A model generated the notes under the pieces. That model made no database searches, was not told where the DNA came from, and saw only the letters and a list, made by a program, of their open reading frames with translations. Below are positions 17,519-26,114 of a DNA stretch of 64,000 bases, one piece after another (the first letter of the stretch is position 1; every line of letters begins with the position of its first letter). A program made the translations under genes and the position numbers. This DNA is from Nocardioides pini (GTDB lineage Bacteria > Actinomycetota > Actinomycetes > Propionibacteriales > Nocardioidaceae). Location of the stretch: the NCBI RefSeq assembly GCF_026712185.1, contig NZ_JAPPUX010000004.1:434001-498000 (forward strand), written 5' to 3'.

Positions 17519-18028
17519 GTGCACCTTCGCCGACGCCTCGGTCCGCCCGCGGACCGGGGCGTCGTCGCGTCCGGGGTGGCCGCCCTCGCGCTCGCCCTCG
17601 CGGGCTGCAGCAGCACCCCGACGATCGACGACGCCGACCTGTCACCGGCCGACCGGGCCGCGTGCGAGTCGCTGGTCGCCGACCTCCCCGACACCCTCGC
17701 CGGCGCCGAGCGGCGCGACGTCGAGCCGGACGACGCGCTGGGCGCGGCGTGGGGCGATCCGGCGTACGTCCTCACGTGCGGCGTGCCCGAGCCGGACGAC
17801 TACGAGCCGACCGCCGAGTGCAACGTCATCGACGGCGTCGGCTGGTACGTCCCCGACGACCAGCTCACCGACCAGGGCGAGGACGCGACGCCCATCGCGC
17901 TCAGCCTCGAGCCGTACGTCGAGGTGCTCGTGCCGGCCGACTACCGCACCGAGGGCATCGACCGCGCCCTGGCCGAGCTGGCACCGGCGCTGAAGGGGCA
18001 CCTCGGCGACGGCCTGCCCTGCCTGTAG
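17519..18028 (+). CDS. DUF3515 lipoprotein
   Basis: A 169-residue actinobacterial DUF3515 protein. The N-terminus (GTG 17519) has Arg residues, a hydrophobic run and the lipobox ALAGC, so it should be a membrane-anchored lipoprotein. The conserved core includes CESLVADLPDTLAGAERR, WGDPAYVLTCGVP and CNVIDGVGWYV, with a C-terminal LPCL. Function is unknown; the family lies between ddl and the Lrp/thiL genes in many actinobacteria, as here. Confidence 0.88.
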   Translation: MHLRRRLGPPADRGVVASGVAALALALAGCSSTPTIDDADLSPADRAACESLVADLPDTLAGAERRDVEPDDALGAAWGDPAYVLTCGVPEPDDYEPTAECNVIDGVGWYVPDDQLTDQGEDATPIALSLEPYVEVLVPADYRTEGIDRALAELAPALKGHLGDGLPCL

Positions 18029-18040
18029 CCGCGGGCGGCC

Positions 18041-19198
18041 TCAGCGGAGGCCGGTGTCGCGGCGCAGCGCCAGCTGGACGAGCCGGTCGACGAGGTCCGG
18101 GTAGGACATCCCGGTGGCGGCCCACAGCTGCGGGTACATCGAGGTCGGTGTGAAGCCCGGCATCGTGTTGAGCTCGTTGATCACCACCGAGCCGTCGGGC
18201 ATCACGAAGAAGTCGACGCGCGCCAGACCTTCGCACGACAGCGCCTCGAAGGCCCGCACGGCCATCGCGCGCAGCTCCTGCTCGACCTCGGCCGGCAGGT
18301 CTGCGGGGATGTCGATCTCGGTGTGCTGGTCGGCGAGGTACTTCGCCTCGAAGTCGTAGAACTCGTGGTCGCCGCCGGTGCGCACCTCGCCCGGCCGCGA
18401 CGTCTCCGGCGGGCCCTCGAGCGTGCCGAGCACCCCGCACTCGACCTCGCGCGCGCCCTCCATCGACTGCTCCACGAGCACCTTCGGGTCGTGGCGGAAT
18501 GCCTCCTCCAGCGCCGCATCGACCTCGGAGGCGTCGTGCACCTTGCTGATGCCCATGCTGGACCCGGCGCGGGCGGGCTTGGCGAAGGACGGGAAGCCGA
18601 GCTCCTCGACCCGCGCGCGCACGCCGATCGGGTCCTGCTCGAGCTCGGTGCGGGTGACCACGATGCCGGGGGTGACCGGGAGGCCGGCGGCCTGCAGGAC
18701 GACCTTCATGTAGGCCTTGTCCATGCCGATCGCGGACGCGAGCACGCCCGAGCCGACGTAGCGGACACCGGCCATCTCGAGCATCCCCTGCAGGGTGCCG
18801 TCCTCGCCCCACGGCCCGTGCAGCAGCGGGAAGACGACGTCGACCTCCCCGATGACCGACGGGACGCTGGCCGGCTCGGCGACCACGAGGTCGGTGCCGG
18901 TGGCCGCGCCCATGAGCGCCACCGGGGACCGGCCGGCGTCGACCCGCGGCAGGTCGCTGCCGCGGATCGCGAGCCGGGCGGGCTCGTCGCTCTCGAGGAC
19001 CCACCGCCCGTCGGGGGCGATCCCGACCGGCACGACGTCGTACGCCTCGCGGTCGATCGCGGCGAGCACGCTGCCGGCCGTCACGCACGAGATGCCGTGC
19101 TCGGAGGAGCGGCCTCCGAAGACGACGGCGACGCGCGGCTTGCGGGCGCCCGGGTCGGCAAGGGGGTCGGTCGTCTTGTCGGAGGAGGTGTCGTTCAT
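18041..19198 (-). CDS. ddl: D-alanine--D-alanine ligase
   Basis: A 385-residue ATP-grasp ligase that makes the D-Ala-D-Ala end of the peptidoglycan precursor. The N-terminal VAVVFGGRSSEHGISC, the central FPLLHGPWGEDGTLQGMLEMAG, the ATP-grasp lysine region FAKPARAGSSMGISKV and the Mg-binding NELNTMPGFTPTSMYP are all intact. ATG at 19198 has TAGGGT 7 nt upstream and no Shine-Dalgarno, suggesting a leaderless start; ATG 19216 is less likely. Confidence 0.97.
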   Translation of the reverse strand: MNDTSSDKTTDPLADPGARKPRVAVVFGGRSSEHGISCVTAGSVLAAIDREAYDVVPVGIAPDGRWVLESDEPARLAIRGSDLPRVDAGRSPVALMGAATGTDLVVAEPASVPSVIGEVDVVFPLLHGPWGEDGTLQGMLEMAGVRYVGSGVLASAIGMDKAYMKVVLQAAGLPVTPGIVVTRTELEQDPIGVRARVEELGFPSFAKPARAGSSMGISKVHDASEVDAALEEAFRHDPKVLVEQSMEGAREVECGVLGTLEGPPETSRPGEVRTGGDHEFYDFEAKYLADQHTEIDIPADLPAEVEQELRAMAVRAFEALSCEGLARVDFFVMPDGSVVINELNTMPGFTPTSMYPQLWAATGMSYPDLVDRLVQLALRRDTGLR

Positions 19199-19205
19199 CG
19201 CCTCG

Positions 19206-19223
19206 ACCCTATCCACCTACGCT
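19206..19223. promoter_or_regulatory. Back-to-back leaderless -10 elements for ddl and the cystathionine-lyase gene
   Basis: Only 32 nt separate the two divergent start codons. On the minus strand TAGGGT occupies 19211-19206, 7 nt before the ddl ATG. On the plus strand TACGCT occupies 19218-19223, 7 nt before the ATG at 19231. The -35 regions would fall inside the opposite coding sequence, so the two polymerases would compete. Confidence 0.55.
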
Positions 19224-19230
19224 GGCGCGC

Positions 19231-20304
19231 ATGGCTGCAGACTCACCGCTCAGGCCCGGCACGATCGCCGTCACGGCCGGCAGGCCCGACAAGGTCCCCG
19301 ACGCCCCGCTCAACACCCCGATCACCATGGCGGCCACCTACGTCGCCGGTGGCGAGGTGGAGTACGGCCGCTACGGCAACCCCACCTGGACGGCGCTGGA
19401 GGACGCCCTCGGTGCGCTCGAGGGCGGTCGGTGCCTGACGTTCGCGTCCGGCCTGGCGGCGGTCGCCACGGTGCTCGACCTGGTGGGCAAGGAGGGCAAG
19501 GTGGTCGTGCCCCGGCACGGCTACACCGGCACGATCATGCAGCTCGCCGACCTCGAGGCCCGCGGTCGGCTCACCGCCGAGATGGTCGACATCACCGACA
19601 CCGACGCGGTCGTCGCGGCCTGCGACGGCGCCTCCCTCGTGTGGCTGGAGTCGCCCACCAACCCTGCCCTCGAGGTCGCCGACATCCCGACGATCACGAA
19701 GGCCGCCCACGAGGCGGGGGCCTACGTCGTCGTCGACAACACGTTCGCCACTCCCCTGCTCCAGCGCCCCCTCGAGGACGACGTCGACCTCGTCGTCCAC
19801 TCAGCGACCAAGTACCTCGCGGGCCACTCCGACGTGCAGATGGGCGCGATCGTCACCCGCGACGACGAGCTGTACGGCGTGCTCAAGGGCCGCCGCGACC
19901 TGGTCGGCGCGATCCCCGGCCCCTTCGAGGCGTGGCTGACGCTGCGTGGCCTGCGCACCCTCCACCTGCGCGTCGAGCGCGCCCAGGCCAACGCCCAGGA
20001 GCTCGTGCGCCGCCTCGGCGAGCACCCCGCGCTGTCGGAGGTGCGCTACCCCGGCTTCGGCGCGATCGTCAGCATCGTCCTCGCCCAGGGCGAGATGGCG
20101 GCCGACCTCCTCAGCCGCAAGACCCGGCTCTGGATCCACGCCACCTCGCTCGGCGGCGTCGAGTCGAGCCTCGAGCGCCGCCGCCGCTGGAAGGCCGAGG
20201 CCGCCACCATCCCCGACGGGCTCGTCAGGCTCTCCGTCGGGATCGAGGACGTCGAGGACCTCTGGGACGACCTGCGCGCGGCGCTCGACGGCTGCGTGGG
20301 CTGA
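19231..20304 (+). CDS. Trans-sulfuration PLP enzyme (cystathionine gamma-lyase/synthase family)
   Basis: A 357-residue Cys/Met metabolism PLP enzyme. Family motifs are ATYVAGGEVEYGRYGNPTW (substrate/PLP loop), LTFASGLAAVATVL, VWLESPTNPALEVADI, VVVDNTFATPLLQRPL and the Schiff-base lysine in VVHSATKYLAGHSD. It is slightly short for the family (about 380-400). Lyase versus synthase activity cannot be settled from sequence alone. It interrupts the usual gpsA-ddl adjacency and is divergent from ddl. Confidence 0.88.
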   Translation: MAADSPLRPGTIAVTAGRPDKVPDAPLNTPITMAATYVAGGEVEYGRYGNPTWTALEDALGALEGGRCLTFASGLAAVATVLDLVGKEGKVVVPRHGYTGTIMQLADLEARGRLTAEMVDITDTDAVVAACDGASLVWLESPTNPALEVADIPTITKAAHEAGAYVVVDNTFATPLLQRPLEDDVDLVVHSATKYLAGHSDVQMGAIVTRDDELYGVLKGRRDLVGAIPGPFEAWLTLRGLRTLHLRVERAQANAQELVRRLGEHPALSEVRYPGFGAIVSIVLAQGEMAADLLSRKTRLWIHATSLGGVESSLERRRRWKAEAATIPDGLVRLSVGIEDVEDLWDDLRAALDGCVG

Positions 20305-20334
20305 GCGTCTGCGGCGTGTCGGCGGACGGCTCGC

Positions 20335-20420
20335 CCTTGTCGGAGTCCCCGCCCGCGCGGGGACTCCGTCACCTGGAGGCCGTTGTAACCCCCTCCGAGT
20401 GTCCGACTCGCCCGACAAGT
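20335..20420. repeat. Palindromic intergenic element, copy B
   Basis: CGGAGTCCCCGC at 20341-20352 pairs perfectly with 20357-20368 over a 4-nt loop. The following ACCTGGAGGCC segment also matches the element at 16081-16154. A shorter palindrome, CCCGACAAGTCGGG, is at 20411-20424. It lies just downstream of the trans-sulfuration gene and could act as its terminator. Confidence 0.6.
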
Positions 20421-20505
20421 CGGGCGCGAGGTCAGTGACGCCCAGGACCCGAGGTCGCGCAGCGGCCGTCAGGAGACCTCGGCCCGGGTTGCATCTCGCT
20501 GAACC

Positions 20506-20564
20506 GGTCTCGATACGGCTCCGTCGAGGCTTCGTACCTCAGCCTCGGTCGCCACTCGACCACC
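20506..20564. repeat. Nocardioides-type dispersed intergenic repeat
   Basis: The block begins GGTCTCGATACGGCTCCGTC and ends CGCCACTCGACCACC. A GGTCTCGATACG...ACTCGACCACC palindromic element is common between genes in Nocardioides and related genera. Only one copy is visible in this window. Confidence 0.5.
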
Positions 20565-20592
20565 GATGAGCGGCCCTGAGCTCCTTCGTCGC

Positions 20593-21594
20593 TCAGTGCA
20601 GCTCGGGCTTGGTGTCGCGCGCGATGAAGGAGTTCATCATGTCGAGCGCGGTCATCTTGCCGTCGACCACGGCGTCGACCGCCTCGGCGATCGGGGCGTC
20701 GACCCCGGTGCGGCGGGCGAGCTCGAGCAACGACTTGCAGGACTTCGCGCCCTCGGCGACCTGACGGGTGGAGGCGTAGATCTCCTCGGTCGTCATGCCC
20801 TGCCCGAGGCGCTCGCCGAAGGTGCGGTTGCGCGAGAGCGGCGACGAGCAGGTGGCCACGAGGTCGCCGAGGCCGGCCAGGCCCATGAGGGTCAGCGGGT
20901 TGGCGCCCTGAGCGGTCGCCAGGCGGGCGGTCTCGGCGAGGCCGCGGGTGATGACGGAGGCGGTGGTGTTGTCGCCGAAGCCCAGCCCGACAGCCATCCC
21001 GACGGCGAGGCCGACGACGTTCTTGTAGGCGCCACCGATCTCGCAGCCGAGCACGTCGACGGAGGTGTAGGGCCGCCACGACGGCCCGTGCGTGATGGCC
21101 TGGATGTGCTTGGCGCGCTCCTCGTCGACGCAGGCGACGACCGACGCGGCGGGCTCGCGGCGGGCGATCTCGCGCGCGAGGTTGGGTCCGCTGACGACGG
21201 CGATCCGGTCGGCCGAGGCGTCGGTGACCTCGTGGATCACCTCGCTCATCCGCATGAGGGTGCCCAGCTCGACGCCCTTCATCAGCGATACGAGCGTCGC
21301 CTTCGCGGGCAGGATCGGCGCCCAGGCCGTGAGGTTCTCGCGCAGGCTCTGCGACGGGACGGTGAGCACGACGACGTCCGCGTCGGCCGCGACCTTCTCG
21401 GCGTCGGTCGACGCCGAGATCGACGGCGGCAGCTCGATGCCGGGCAGGTAGTCGGTGTTCTCGCGGCGCTCGTTGACGGCCTCCACGACCTCCTCGCGCC
21501 GGGCCCACAGGGACACCTCGTTGCCGGCATCGGCCAGCACGAGCGAGAAGGCGGTGCCCCACGACCCGGCACTGAACACGGCGATCTTCGTCAT
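20593..21594 (-). CDS. gpsA: NAD(P)-dependent glycerol-3-phosphate dehydrogenase
   Basis: A 333-residue enzyme reducing dihydroxyacetone phosphate to sn-glycerol 3-phosphate for phospholipids. The Rossmann motif reads FSAGSWGTAFS near residues 7-17; the first Gly replaced by Ser is usual in actinobacteria. SGPNLAREIA, the catalytic lysine region GCEIGGAYKNVVGLAVG and GLGDLVATCSSPLSRNRTFG are intact. Its ATG overlaps the plsC stop (ATGA), so acyltransferase and dehydrogenase are translationally coupled. Confidence 0.97.
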   Translation of the reverse strand: MTKIAVFSAGSWGTAFSLVLADAGNEVSLWARREEVVEAVNERRENTDYLPGIELPPSISASTDAEKVAADADVVVLTVPSQSLRENLTAWAPILPAKATLVSLMKGVELGTLMRMSEVIHEVTDASADRIAVVSGPNLAREIARREPAASVVACVDEERAKHIQAITHGPSWRPYTSVDVLGCEIGGAYKNVVGLAVGMAVGLGFGDNTTASVITRGLAETARLATAQGANPLTLMGLAGLGDLVATCSSPLSRNRTFGERLGQGMTTEEIYASTRQVAEGAKSCKSLLELARRTGVDAPIAEAVDAVVDGKMTALDMMNSFIARDTKPELH

Positions 21595-22376
21595 CGGGTG
21601 CGCTTCCTCTTCGTGCGGTGGGCGGTGTCGTGCGGGTTGCCGATCTCGCGTACGCCGCTGGTGCGGGGGTCGTAGCGCTGCTCGGGTGCGGGCTCGTCGC
21701 GGATGTCGGCGACGATCGCCGTGATCGCGGCCATGATGCGGTCCGTCGCGCGCGCCGTCGTCTCGGGGGACGGCGGGAGCGCGACCAGGTCGGCGAGGTC
21801 CACGGGGTCGCCGGCCTTCATGACGATGTTCTTGCGCGGCACGAGGTGCAGGCGCTTCGTGTAGGGCGGGAGCACCTCCTGTGCACCCCACTGTCCCACC
21901 GGGATCACCGGGCAGCCGGTGGCCAGGGCGATGCGGGCCGCACCCGTCTTGCCCTTCATCGGCCAGAGGTCGGGGTCGCGCGTCAACGTCCCCTCGGGGT
22001 AGATGATGATGCACTCGCCCTCGCCGATCGCCTTCACCGCGGCGTCGTAGGCACCGATCGCGTTGCGGCTCAGCCGCTCGACGGGGATCTGGCCGGCCGA
22101 GGTCAGGAATCCCCCGAGGTACTTGTTCGTGAAGAGTCCGGACTTCGCGAGGTAGCGCGGCAGCCGGCCGTGGTCGTAGACGAAGTGGGCCGACAGCAGC
22201 GGGTCGACGTGGGAGATGTGGTTGATCACCACGATGCACCCGCCGGTGGCCGGGATCTTCTCGCCGTCGATCCACGTGCGCGAGGTCGCGCTGAGCAGCG
22301 TCGGCTTGAGGATCGAGGCGGCCACGCCGATCGCCCAGCCCCGCTTCTGCTCGAGCTTCCTGACGCGCACCGCCAT
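21591..22376 (-). CDS. plsC: 1-acylglycerol-3-phosphate O-acyltransferase (PlsC family)
   Basis: A 261-residue membrane-associated acyltransferase. The HX4D motif is NHISHVD at residues 52-58, IPVERLSRNA is motif II, and IIYPEGTLTRD is motif III. The C-terminal ~40 residues are a charged tail ending in a Lys/Arg-rich stretch. It lies directly upstream of gpsA, so glycerol-3-phosphate synthesis and acylation are in one operon. ATG at 22376 (MAVRVRKLEQ) is preferred over 22400. Confidence 0.92.
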   Translation of the reverse strand: MAVRVRKLEQKRGWAIGVAASILKPTLLSATSRTWIDGEKIPATGGCIVVINHISHVDPLLSAHFVYDHGRLPRYLAKSGLFTNKYLGGFLTSAGQIPVERLSRNAIGAYDAAVKAIGEGECIIIYPEGTLTRDPDLWPMKGKTGAARIALATGCPVIPVGQWGAQEVLPPYTKRLHLVPRKNIVMKAGDPVDLADLVALPPSPETTARATDRIMAAITAIVADIRDEPAPEQRYDPRTSGVREIGNPHDTAHRTKRKRTR

Positions 22377-22501
22377 CCCTCCCGGTCGTGCTCTCCTCAC
22401 GGGCCGCGCCCGGACGCAGCCTGCGTCGCGAGCAGGCTACTCGGTCGGCAGGGCGCGGGTGGCGCACCGGCACGCTGGTCCGGGATGGGAGGATGGTCGA
22501 G

Positions 22502-23164
22502 ATGTCCGCCGATGCCCGAACCGCGCGCTGCGTCGTCGTCGTACCCGTCAAGCCGCCCACCTACGGCAAGTCCCGCCTCACCGGGCTCGCCGACGAGCAC
22601 CGACGTGACCTGGCCGAGGCGTTCGCGCTCGACACCGTCCAGGCGGCCGCGGCGACACCGGGCGTCGACGCCGTCCTCGTCGTCACCGACGACCACCGCC
22701 TCGCCGCGTCCGTGCGCACCCTCGGGTGCGCGGTGATCCCCGACGGCGTCAGCGACGACCTCAACGCGACGCTCGTGCAGGCGGCCGCGGAGGTCGCGCG
22801 ACGCTGGCCGGGAGCGGTGCCCGTGGTGCTGTGCGCCGACCTGCCGGGGCTGCGTCCCGTCGAGCTGGCCGGCGTGCTCGGTGAGGTGCGCGAGCAGGTC
22901 GAGGCCGGACGCGCCGCCTTCGTGCGCGACGACGCGGGCACGGGCACGACGCTGTACGCCGCACCTGCTGCGTCGTTCGACCCGTCGTTCGGTGTCGCGT
23001 CCGCCTCGCGGCACGAGGGCGCCGGGGCCGTCGAGGTGGGCCGGACCGCGACCAGCGTGCGCACGGACGTCGACGACCCGGACGACCTGGACGCCGCGCT
23101 GCTGGCGGGCGTCGGTCCGCACACGACCCGGGCAAGCGAAGGGCGGGCCACCCGCTCGGGGTGA
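22502..23164 (+). CDS. cofC: 2-phospho-L-lactate guanylyltransferase (F420 biosynthesis)
   Basis: A 220-residue nucleotidyltransferase of the CofC/FbiD family, which activates a phosphorylated three-carbon acid with GTP as an early step of coenzyme F420 synthesis. The motifs VVPVKPPTYGKSRL, VVTDDHRLAAS, VPVVLCADLPGLRP and FVRDDAGTGTTLY are present. GGAGG lies 9 nt before ATG 22502, which decides against ATG 22493. The other F420 genes are not in the window. Its stop codon lies inside a hairpin at 23140-23170. Confidence 0.92.
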   Translation: MSADARTARCVVVVPVKPPTYGKSRLTGLADEHRRDLAEAFALDTVQAAAATPGVDAVLVVTDDHRLAASVRTLGCAVIPDGVSDDLNATLVQAAAEVARRWPGAVPVVLCADLPGLRPVELAGVLGEVREQVEAGRAAFVRDDAGTGTTLYAAPAASFDPSFGVASASRHEGAGAVEVGRTATSVRTDVDDPDDLDAALLAGVGPHTTRASEGRATRSG

Positions 23165-23170
23165 CCCGCC
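23140..23170. terminator. Bidirectional terminator between cofC and the HU gene
   Basis: Arm 23140-23152 (GGGCGGGCCACCC) pairs with 23158-23170 with one mismatch over a GCTCG loop. It spans the cofC stop codon and lies 34 nt beyond the HU gene's end, so it can serve both convergent genes. Confidence 0.6.
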
Positions 23171-23204
23171 CGTGTCTCGGAGCGGCAGCGAGGTGGCTGC
23201 TGCG

Positions 23205-23891
23205 TCAGGACTTCTTCGCGGTCTTCTTCGCCGTGCTCTTCTTGGCGGTGCTCTTCTTCGCAGGCGCCTTCTTGGCCGCCGACTTGCTGGCCGTCGACTT
23301 GCTGGCCGTGGACTTGCTCGCGGTGGACGTGCTGGCCGCCTTGGTCGCGGTCTTCTTGGCGGGCGCCTTCTTGGCGGTGCTCGCGCTCGTGGTCTTCTTG
23401 GTGGTCGTCTTCTTGGCGGTGGCCTTCTTGGCCGTCGACGTCGACGCCTTCTTCGCCGGCGCGGACTTGGAGGCCGTGGACTTGGAGGCCGTGGACTTGG
23501 AGGCCGTCTTCGCCGGTGCGGACTTCTTGGTCGCGGCTCCGGTCACCGCGGCCGCCGCGGCCCGGACCCCGGGCGGCTTCGGCATCGTGGCGGCGGTCAG
23601 CTTGGGCAGCTTCTTCGCACCCGAGATGACGTCCTTGAGCTCCTTGCCGGCGGAGAACTTCGGCACGGCCTTCTTCTTCGACTTCATCCGCTCGCCGGTC
23701 TGCGGGTTGCGGACCCAGCGCGCGTTGCGGACTGCCTTCTCGAACGAGCCGAAGCCGGTGATGGCGACCTTCTCACCCTTGGCGACCTCGCGGGTGATGG
23801 TGTCGAGCACGGACTCCAGTGCGTGGGCCGCCTGCTTGCGGTTCCCCTCGTAACGCGCGGCGAGCGCGTCGATGAGCTCTGACTTGTTCAC
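23205..23891 (-). CDS. HU-family histone-like protein with Lys/Ala-rich tail
   Basis: A 228-residue nucleoid protein (HupS/HupB type). Residues 1-92 are a standard HU fold (VNKSELIDALAARYEG ... GFGSFEKAVRNARWVRNPQTGERM). Residues ~95-228 are a low-complexity tail of Lys, Ala, Ser and Thr with PAKK, TAKK and TASKS repeats, like eukaryotic H1. The Streptomyces and mycobacterial homologues bind DNA through both parts and are modified on the tail lysines. GTG 23891 is preceded by GGGAAGGGAAG. It is convergent with cofC and next to leuD, as in Streptomyces. Confidence 0.95.
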   Translation of the reverse strand: MNKSELIDALAARYEGNRKQAAHALESVLDTITREVAKGEKVAITGFGSFEKAVRNARWVRNPQTGERMKSKKKAVPKFSAGKELKDVISGAKKLPKLTAATMPKPPGVRAAAAAVTGAATKKSAPAKTASKSTASKSTASKSAPAKKASTSTAKKATAKKTTTKKTTSASTAKKAPAKKTATKAASTSTASKSTASKSTASKSAAKKAPAKKSTAKKSTAKKTAKKS

Positions 23892-23949
23892 TAGCTTCCC
23901 TTCCCAATGAACCTCGGACGCCGAGCTCGTGCTCGACCCTCTGCAAGGC

Positions 23950-23978
23950 ACGCTAAGCACATGCAGGGGTGAGGACAA
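23950..23978 (-). promoter_or_regulatory. Promoter for the HU gene
   Basis: On the minus strand TTGTCC (23978-23973) and TAGCGT (23955-23950) are separated by 17 nt. The predicted start of transcription lies about 50 nt before the GTG, leaving room for the GGGAAGGGAAG ribosome binding site. Confidence 0.55.
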
Positions 23979-24007
23979 TCACCAAAGGCCCTGTTTGTAG
24001 GGGTTTT

Positions 24008-24607
24008 TCAAGCAGTGACGGGCTTCCAGCTCGGACGGCCGGCCTCGAAGGCGGCGATGTCGGCGTCGTGCGAGAGCGTGATGCCGATGTCGTCGAGGCC
24101 CTCGAGGAGCCGCCACCGGGTGTAGTCGTCGATGTCGAAGGAGTCCTCCACGGCGTCGTCCCCGGCACCCGCGCGGACCGTGCGGCTCTCCAGGTCGACG
24201 GTGATCTCGCCGCCCGGGTGGTCCTCCAGCCAGTCCCACAGCCGCTGCACGACCTTCTCGTCGACCTGCGCCGCCAGCAGCCCGGCCTTGCCGGAGTTGC
24301 CGCGGAAGATGTCGGCGAAGCGTGAGGAGATGACGACCTTGAAGCCGTAGTTCTGCAGGGCCCACACGGCGTGCTCGCGCGAGCTGCCGGTGCCGAAGTC
24401 CGGACCCGCGACGAGCACCGAGCCACCGGCGTACGTCGGGTCGTTGAGCACGAAGTCGGGGTCGCCACGCCAGGCCGCGAAGAGGCCGTCCTCGAAGCCC
24501 GTGCGGGTCACGCGCTTGAGGTAGACCGCCGGGATGATCTGGTCGGTGTCGACGTTGCTGCGCTTGAGCGGGACGCCGACGCCGGTGTGGGTGGTGAACT
24601 TGTCCAT
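24008..24607 (-). CDS. leuD: 3-isopropylmalate dehydratase small subunit
   Basis: A 199-residue swivel-domain subunit that pairs with LeuC in the second step of leucine synthesis. [27 protein letters not shown] at the start and the loop [23 protein letters not shown] are hallmark LeuD motifs. It begins 3 nt after leuC, so the two subunits are coupled. Confidence 0.97.
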   Translation of the reverse strand: MDKFTTHTGVGVPLKRSNVDTDQIIPAVYLKRVTRTGFEDGLFAAWRGDPDFVLNDPTYAGGSVLVAGPDFGTGSSREHAVWALQNYGFKVVISSRFADIFRGNSGKAGLLAAQVDEKVVQRLWDWLEDHPGGEITVDLESRTVRAGAGDDAVEDSFDIDDYTRWRLLEGLDDIGITLSHDADIAAFEAGRPSWKPVTA

Positions 24608-24610
24608 GGC

Positions 24611-26035
24611 TCAGGCCTCCTGGAGGGTCGCGACGGGCTCGAGGTCCGCAGGTGAGGAGAGGGTGCCGCGCACGGCGGTGGCGGCGGCGACGGGAACGGA
24701 GACCAGGTGCGTACGACCGCCCTTGCCCTGCCGTCCTTCGAAGTTGCGGTTGGACGTCGACGCGCTCCGCTCCCCCGGGGCGAGCTGGTCGGGGTTCATG
24801 CCGAGGCACATCGAGCAGCCGGCGCCGCGCCACTCCGCGCCGGCGGCGATGAAGATCTTGTCGAGCCCCTCGGCCTCGGCCTGGAGGCGTACGCGCACCG
24901 AGCCAGGCACGACGAGCAACCGGGTGTCGGCGGCGACGGTCCGTCCCTCGAGGATCGAGGCCGCCAGCCGCAGGTCCTCGATGCGGCCGTTGGTGCAGGA
25001 GCCGACGAAGACCGTGTCGACCTTGACGTCGCGCAGCGGGGTGCCGGCCTCGAGACCCATGTACTGCAGGGCCTTCTCGGTCGCGACCTTGTCGTTGGGC
25101 TCGTCGAAGTCGTCGGGGCTGGGGACGGTGGCGCCGAGGGGCGCGCCCTGGCCGGGGTTGGTGCCCCACGTGACGAAGGGCGTCATGGTGGAGGCGTCGA
25201 GCTCGATCTCCTTGTCGAAGACCGCGTCGTCGTCGGTGCGCAGCGTCTTCCAGTGCGCGACCGCGGCGTCCCAGTCGGCGCCCTTCGGGGCCTCCGGCTT
25301 GCCCTGGATGTAGTCGAAGGTCGTCTGGTCGGGCGCGATCAGGCCGGCCTTCGCACCCCACTCGATCGACATGTTGCACACGGTCATCCGGCCCTCCATC
25401 GAGAGCTCCTCGATGGCCGGGCCGCGGTACTCGACGATGTAGCCCTGCCCACCGCCGGTGCCGGTGTGCGTGATGAGGGTGAGGACGAGGTCCTTGGCTG
25501 TGACACCCTCGGGCAGGCTGCCGTTGACGGTGACGGCCATCGTCTTCGGCCGGGCCTGCGTCAGCGTCTGCGTCGCGAGCACGTGCTCGACCTCGGACGT
25601 GCCGATGCCGAACGCGATCGCACCGAAGGCCCCGTGCGTGGAGGTGTGCGAGTCGCCGCACACGATCGTCATGCCCGGCTGGGTCAGGCCGAGCTGCGGG
25701 CCGACGACGTGGACGATCCCCTGCTCGACGTCACCGAGCGGGTGGAGCCGGACCCCGAAGTCGGCAGCGTTCTTGCGCAGCGTCTCGACCTGCGTGCGGC
25801 TCACCGGGTCGGCGATCGGCTTGTCCCAGTCGAGGGTGGGGACGTTGTGGTCCTCGGTCGCGAGGGTGAGGTCGGGGCGGCGCACGGTGCGGTTGGCCAG
25901 GCGGAGGCCGTCGAAGGCCTGCGGCGAGGTCACCTCGTGGAGCAGGTGGAGGTCGATGAAGAGGAGGTCGGGCTCTCCGTCGGCGCTGCGGACGACGTGC
26001 TCGTCCCACACTTTCTCGGACAGGGTCTTGCCCAC
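24611..26035 (-). CDS. leuC: 3-isopropylmalate dehydratase large subunit
   Basis: A 474-residue aconitase-family [4Fe-4S] enzyme that isomerises 2- to 3-isopropylmalate. The cluster cysteines are visible in [10 protein letters not shown] and in [20 protein letters not shown] and [15 protein letters not shown] are family signatures. GTG at 26035 with AAGGAG 8 nt upstream is chosen; the open frame extends far upstream only because it passes through the divergent regulator. Divergence from the NdgR-type gene matches Streptomyces. Confidence 0.97.
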   Translation of the reverse strand: MGKTLSEKVWDEHVVRSADGEPDLLFIDLHLLHEVTSPQAFDGLRLANRTVRRPDLTLATEDHNVPTLDWDKPIADPVSRTQVETLRKNAADFGVRLHPLGDVEQGIVHVVGPQLGLTQPGMTIVCGDSHTSTHGAFGAIAFGIGTSEVEHVLATQTLTQARPKTMAVTVNGSLPEGVTAKDLVLTLITHTGTGGGQGYIVEYRGPAIEELSMEGRMTVCNMSIEWGAKAGLIAPDQTTFDYIQGKPEAPKGADWDAAVAHWKTLRTDDDAVFDKEIELDASTMTPFVTWGTNPGQGAPLGATVPSPDDFDEPNDKVATEKALQYMGLEAGTPLRDVKVDTVFVGSCTNGRIEDLRLAASILEGRTVAADTRLLVVPGSVRVRLQAEAEGLDKIFIAAGAEWRGAGCSMCLGMNPDQLAPGERSASTSNRNFEGRQGKGGRTHLVSVPVAAATAVRGTLSSPADLEPVATLQEA

Positions 26036-26069
26036 GACGAATCTCCTTCTCGGTTGAAGCGGTGCACCG

Positions 26070-26108
26070 ACGCTACATCTTGCATCCCACTCTCTGAGAT
26101 GAGAATAT
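26070..26108. promoter_or_regulatory. Divergent leuCD/ndgR promoter and operator region
   Basis: For leuC a TAGCGT -10 lies at 26075-26070 on the minus strand. For the regulator TTGCAT (26080-26085), a 17-nt spacer and GAATAT (26103-26108) precede ATG 26115 by 6 nt, implying a leaderless message. The inverted pair CATCT (26076-26080) and AGATG (26097-26101) lies between the two promoters and is a candidate binding site for the IclR protein. The sites are read by eye. Confidence 0.45.
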
Positions 26109-26114
26109 CGGCAT

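Noticed and set aside
23979..24007. Intrinsic terminator CCCTGTTTGTAGGG followed by T-run after leuD
   Set aside because: The stem is only four bases and the T-run is oriented for the plus strand, where no gene ends.
26036..26114. Leucine attenuator or T-box upstream of leuC
   Set aside because: The leader is too short and shows no leucine codon run or T-box motif.
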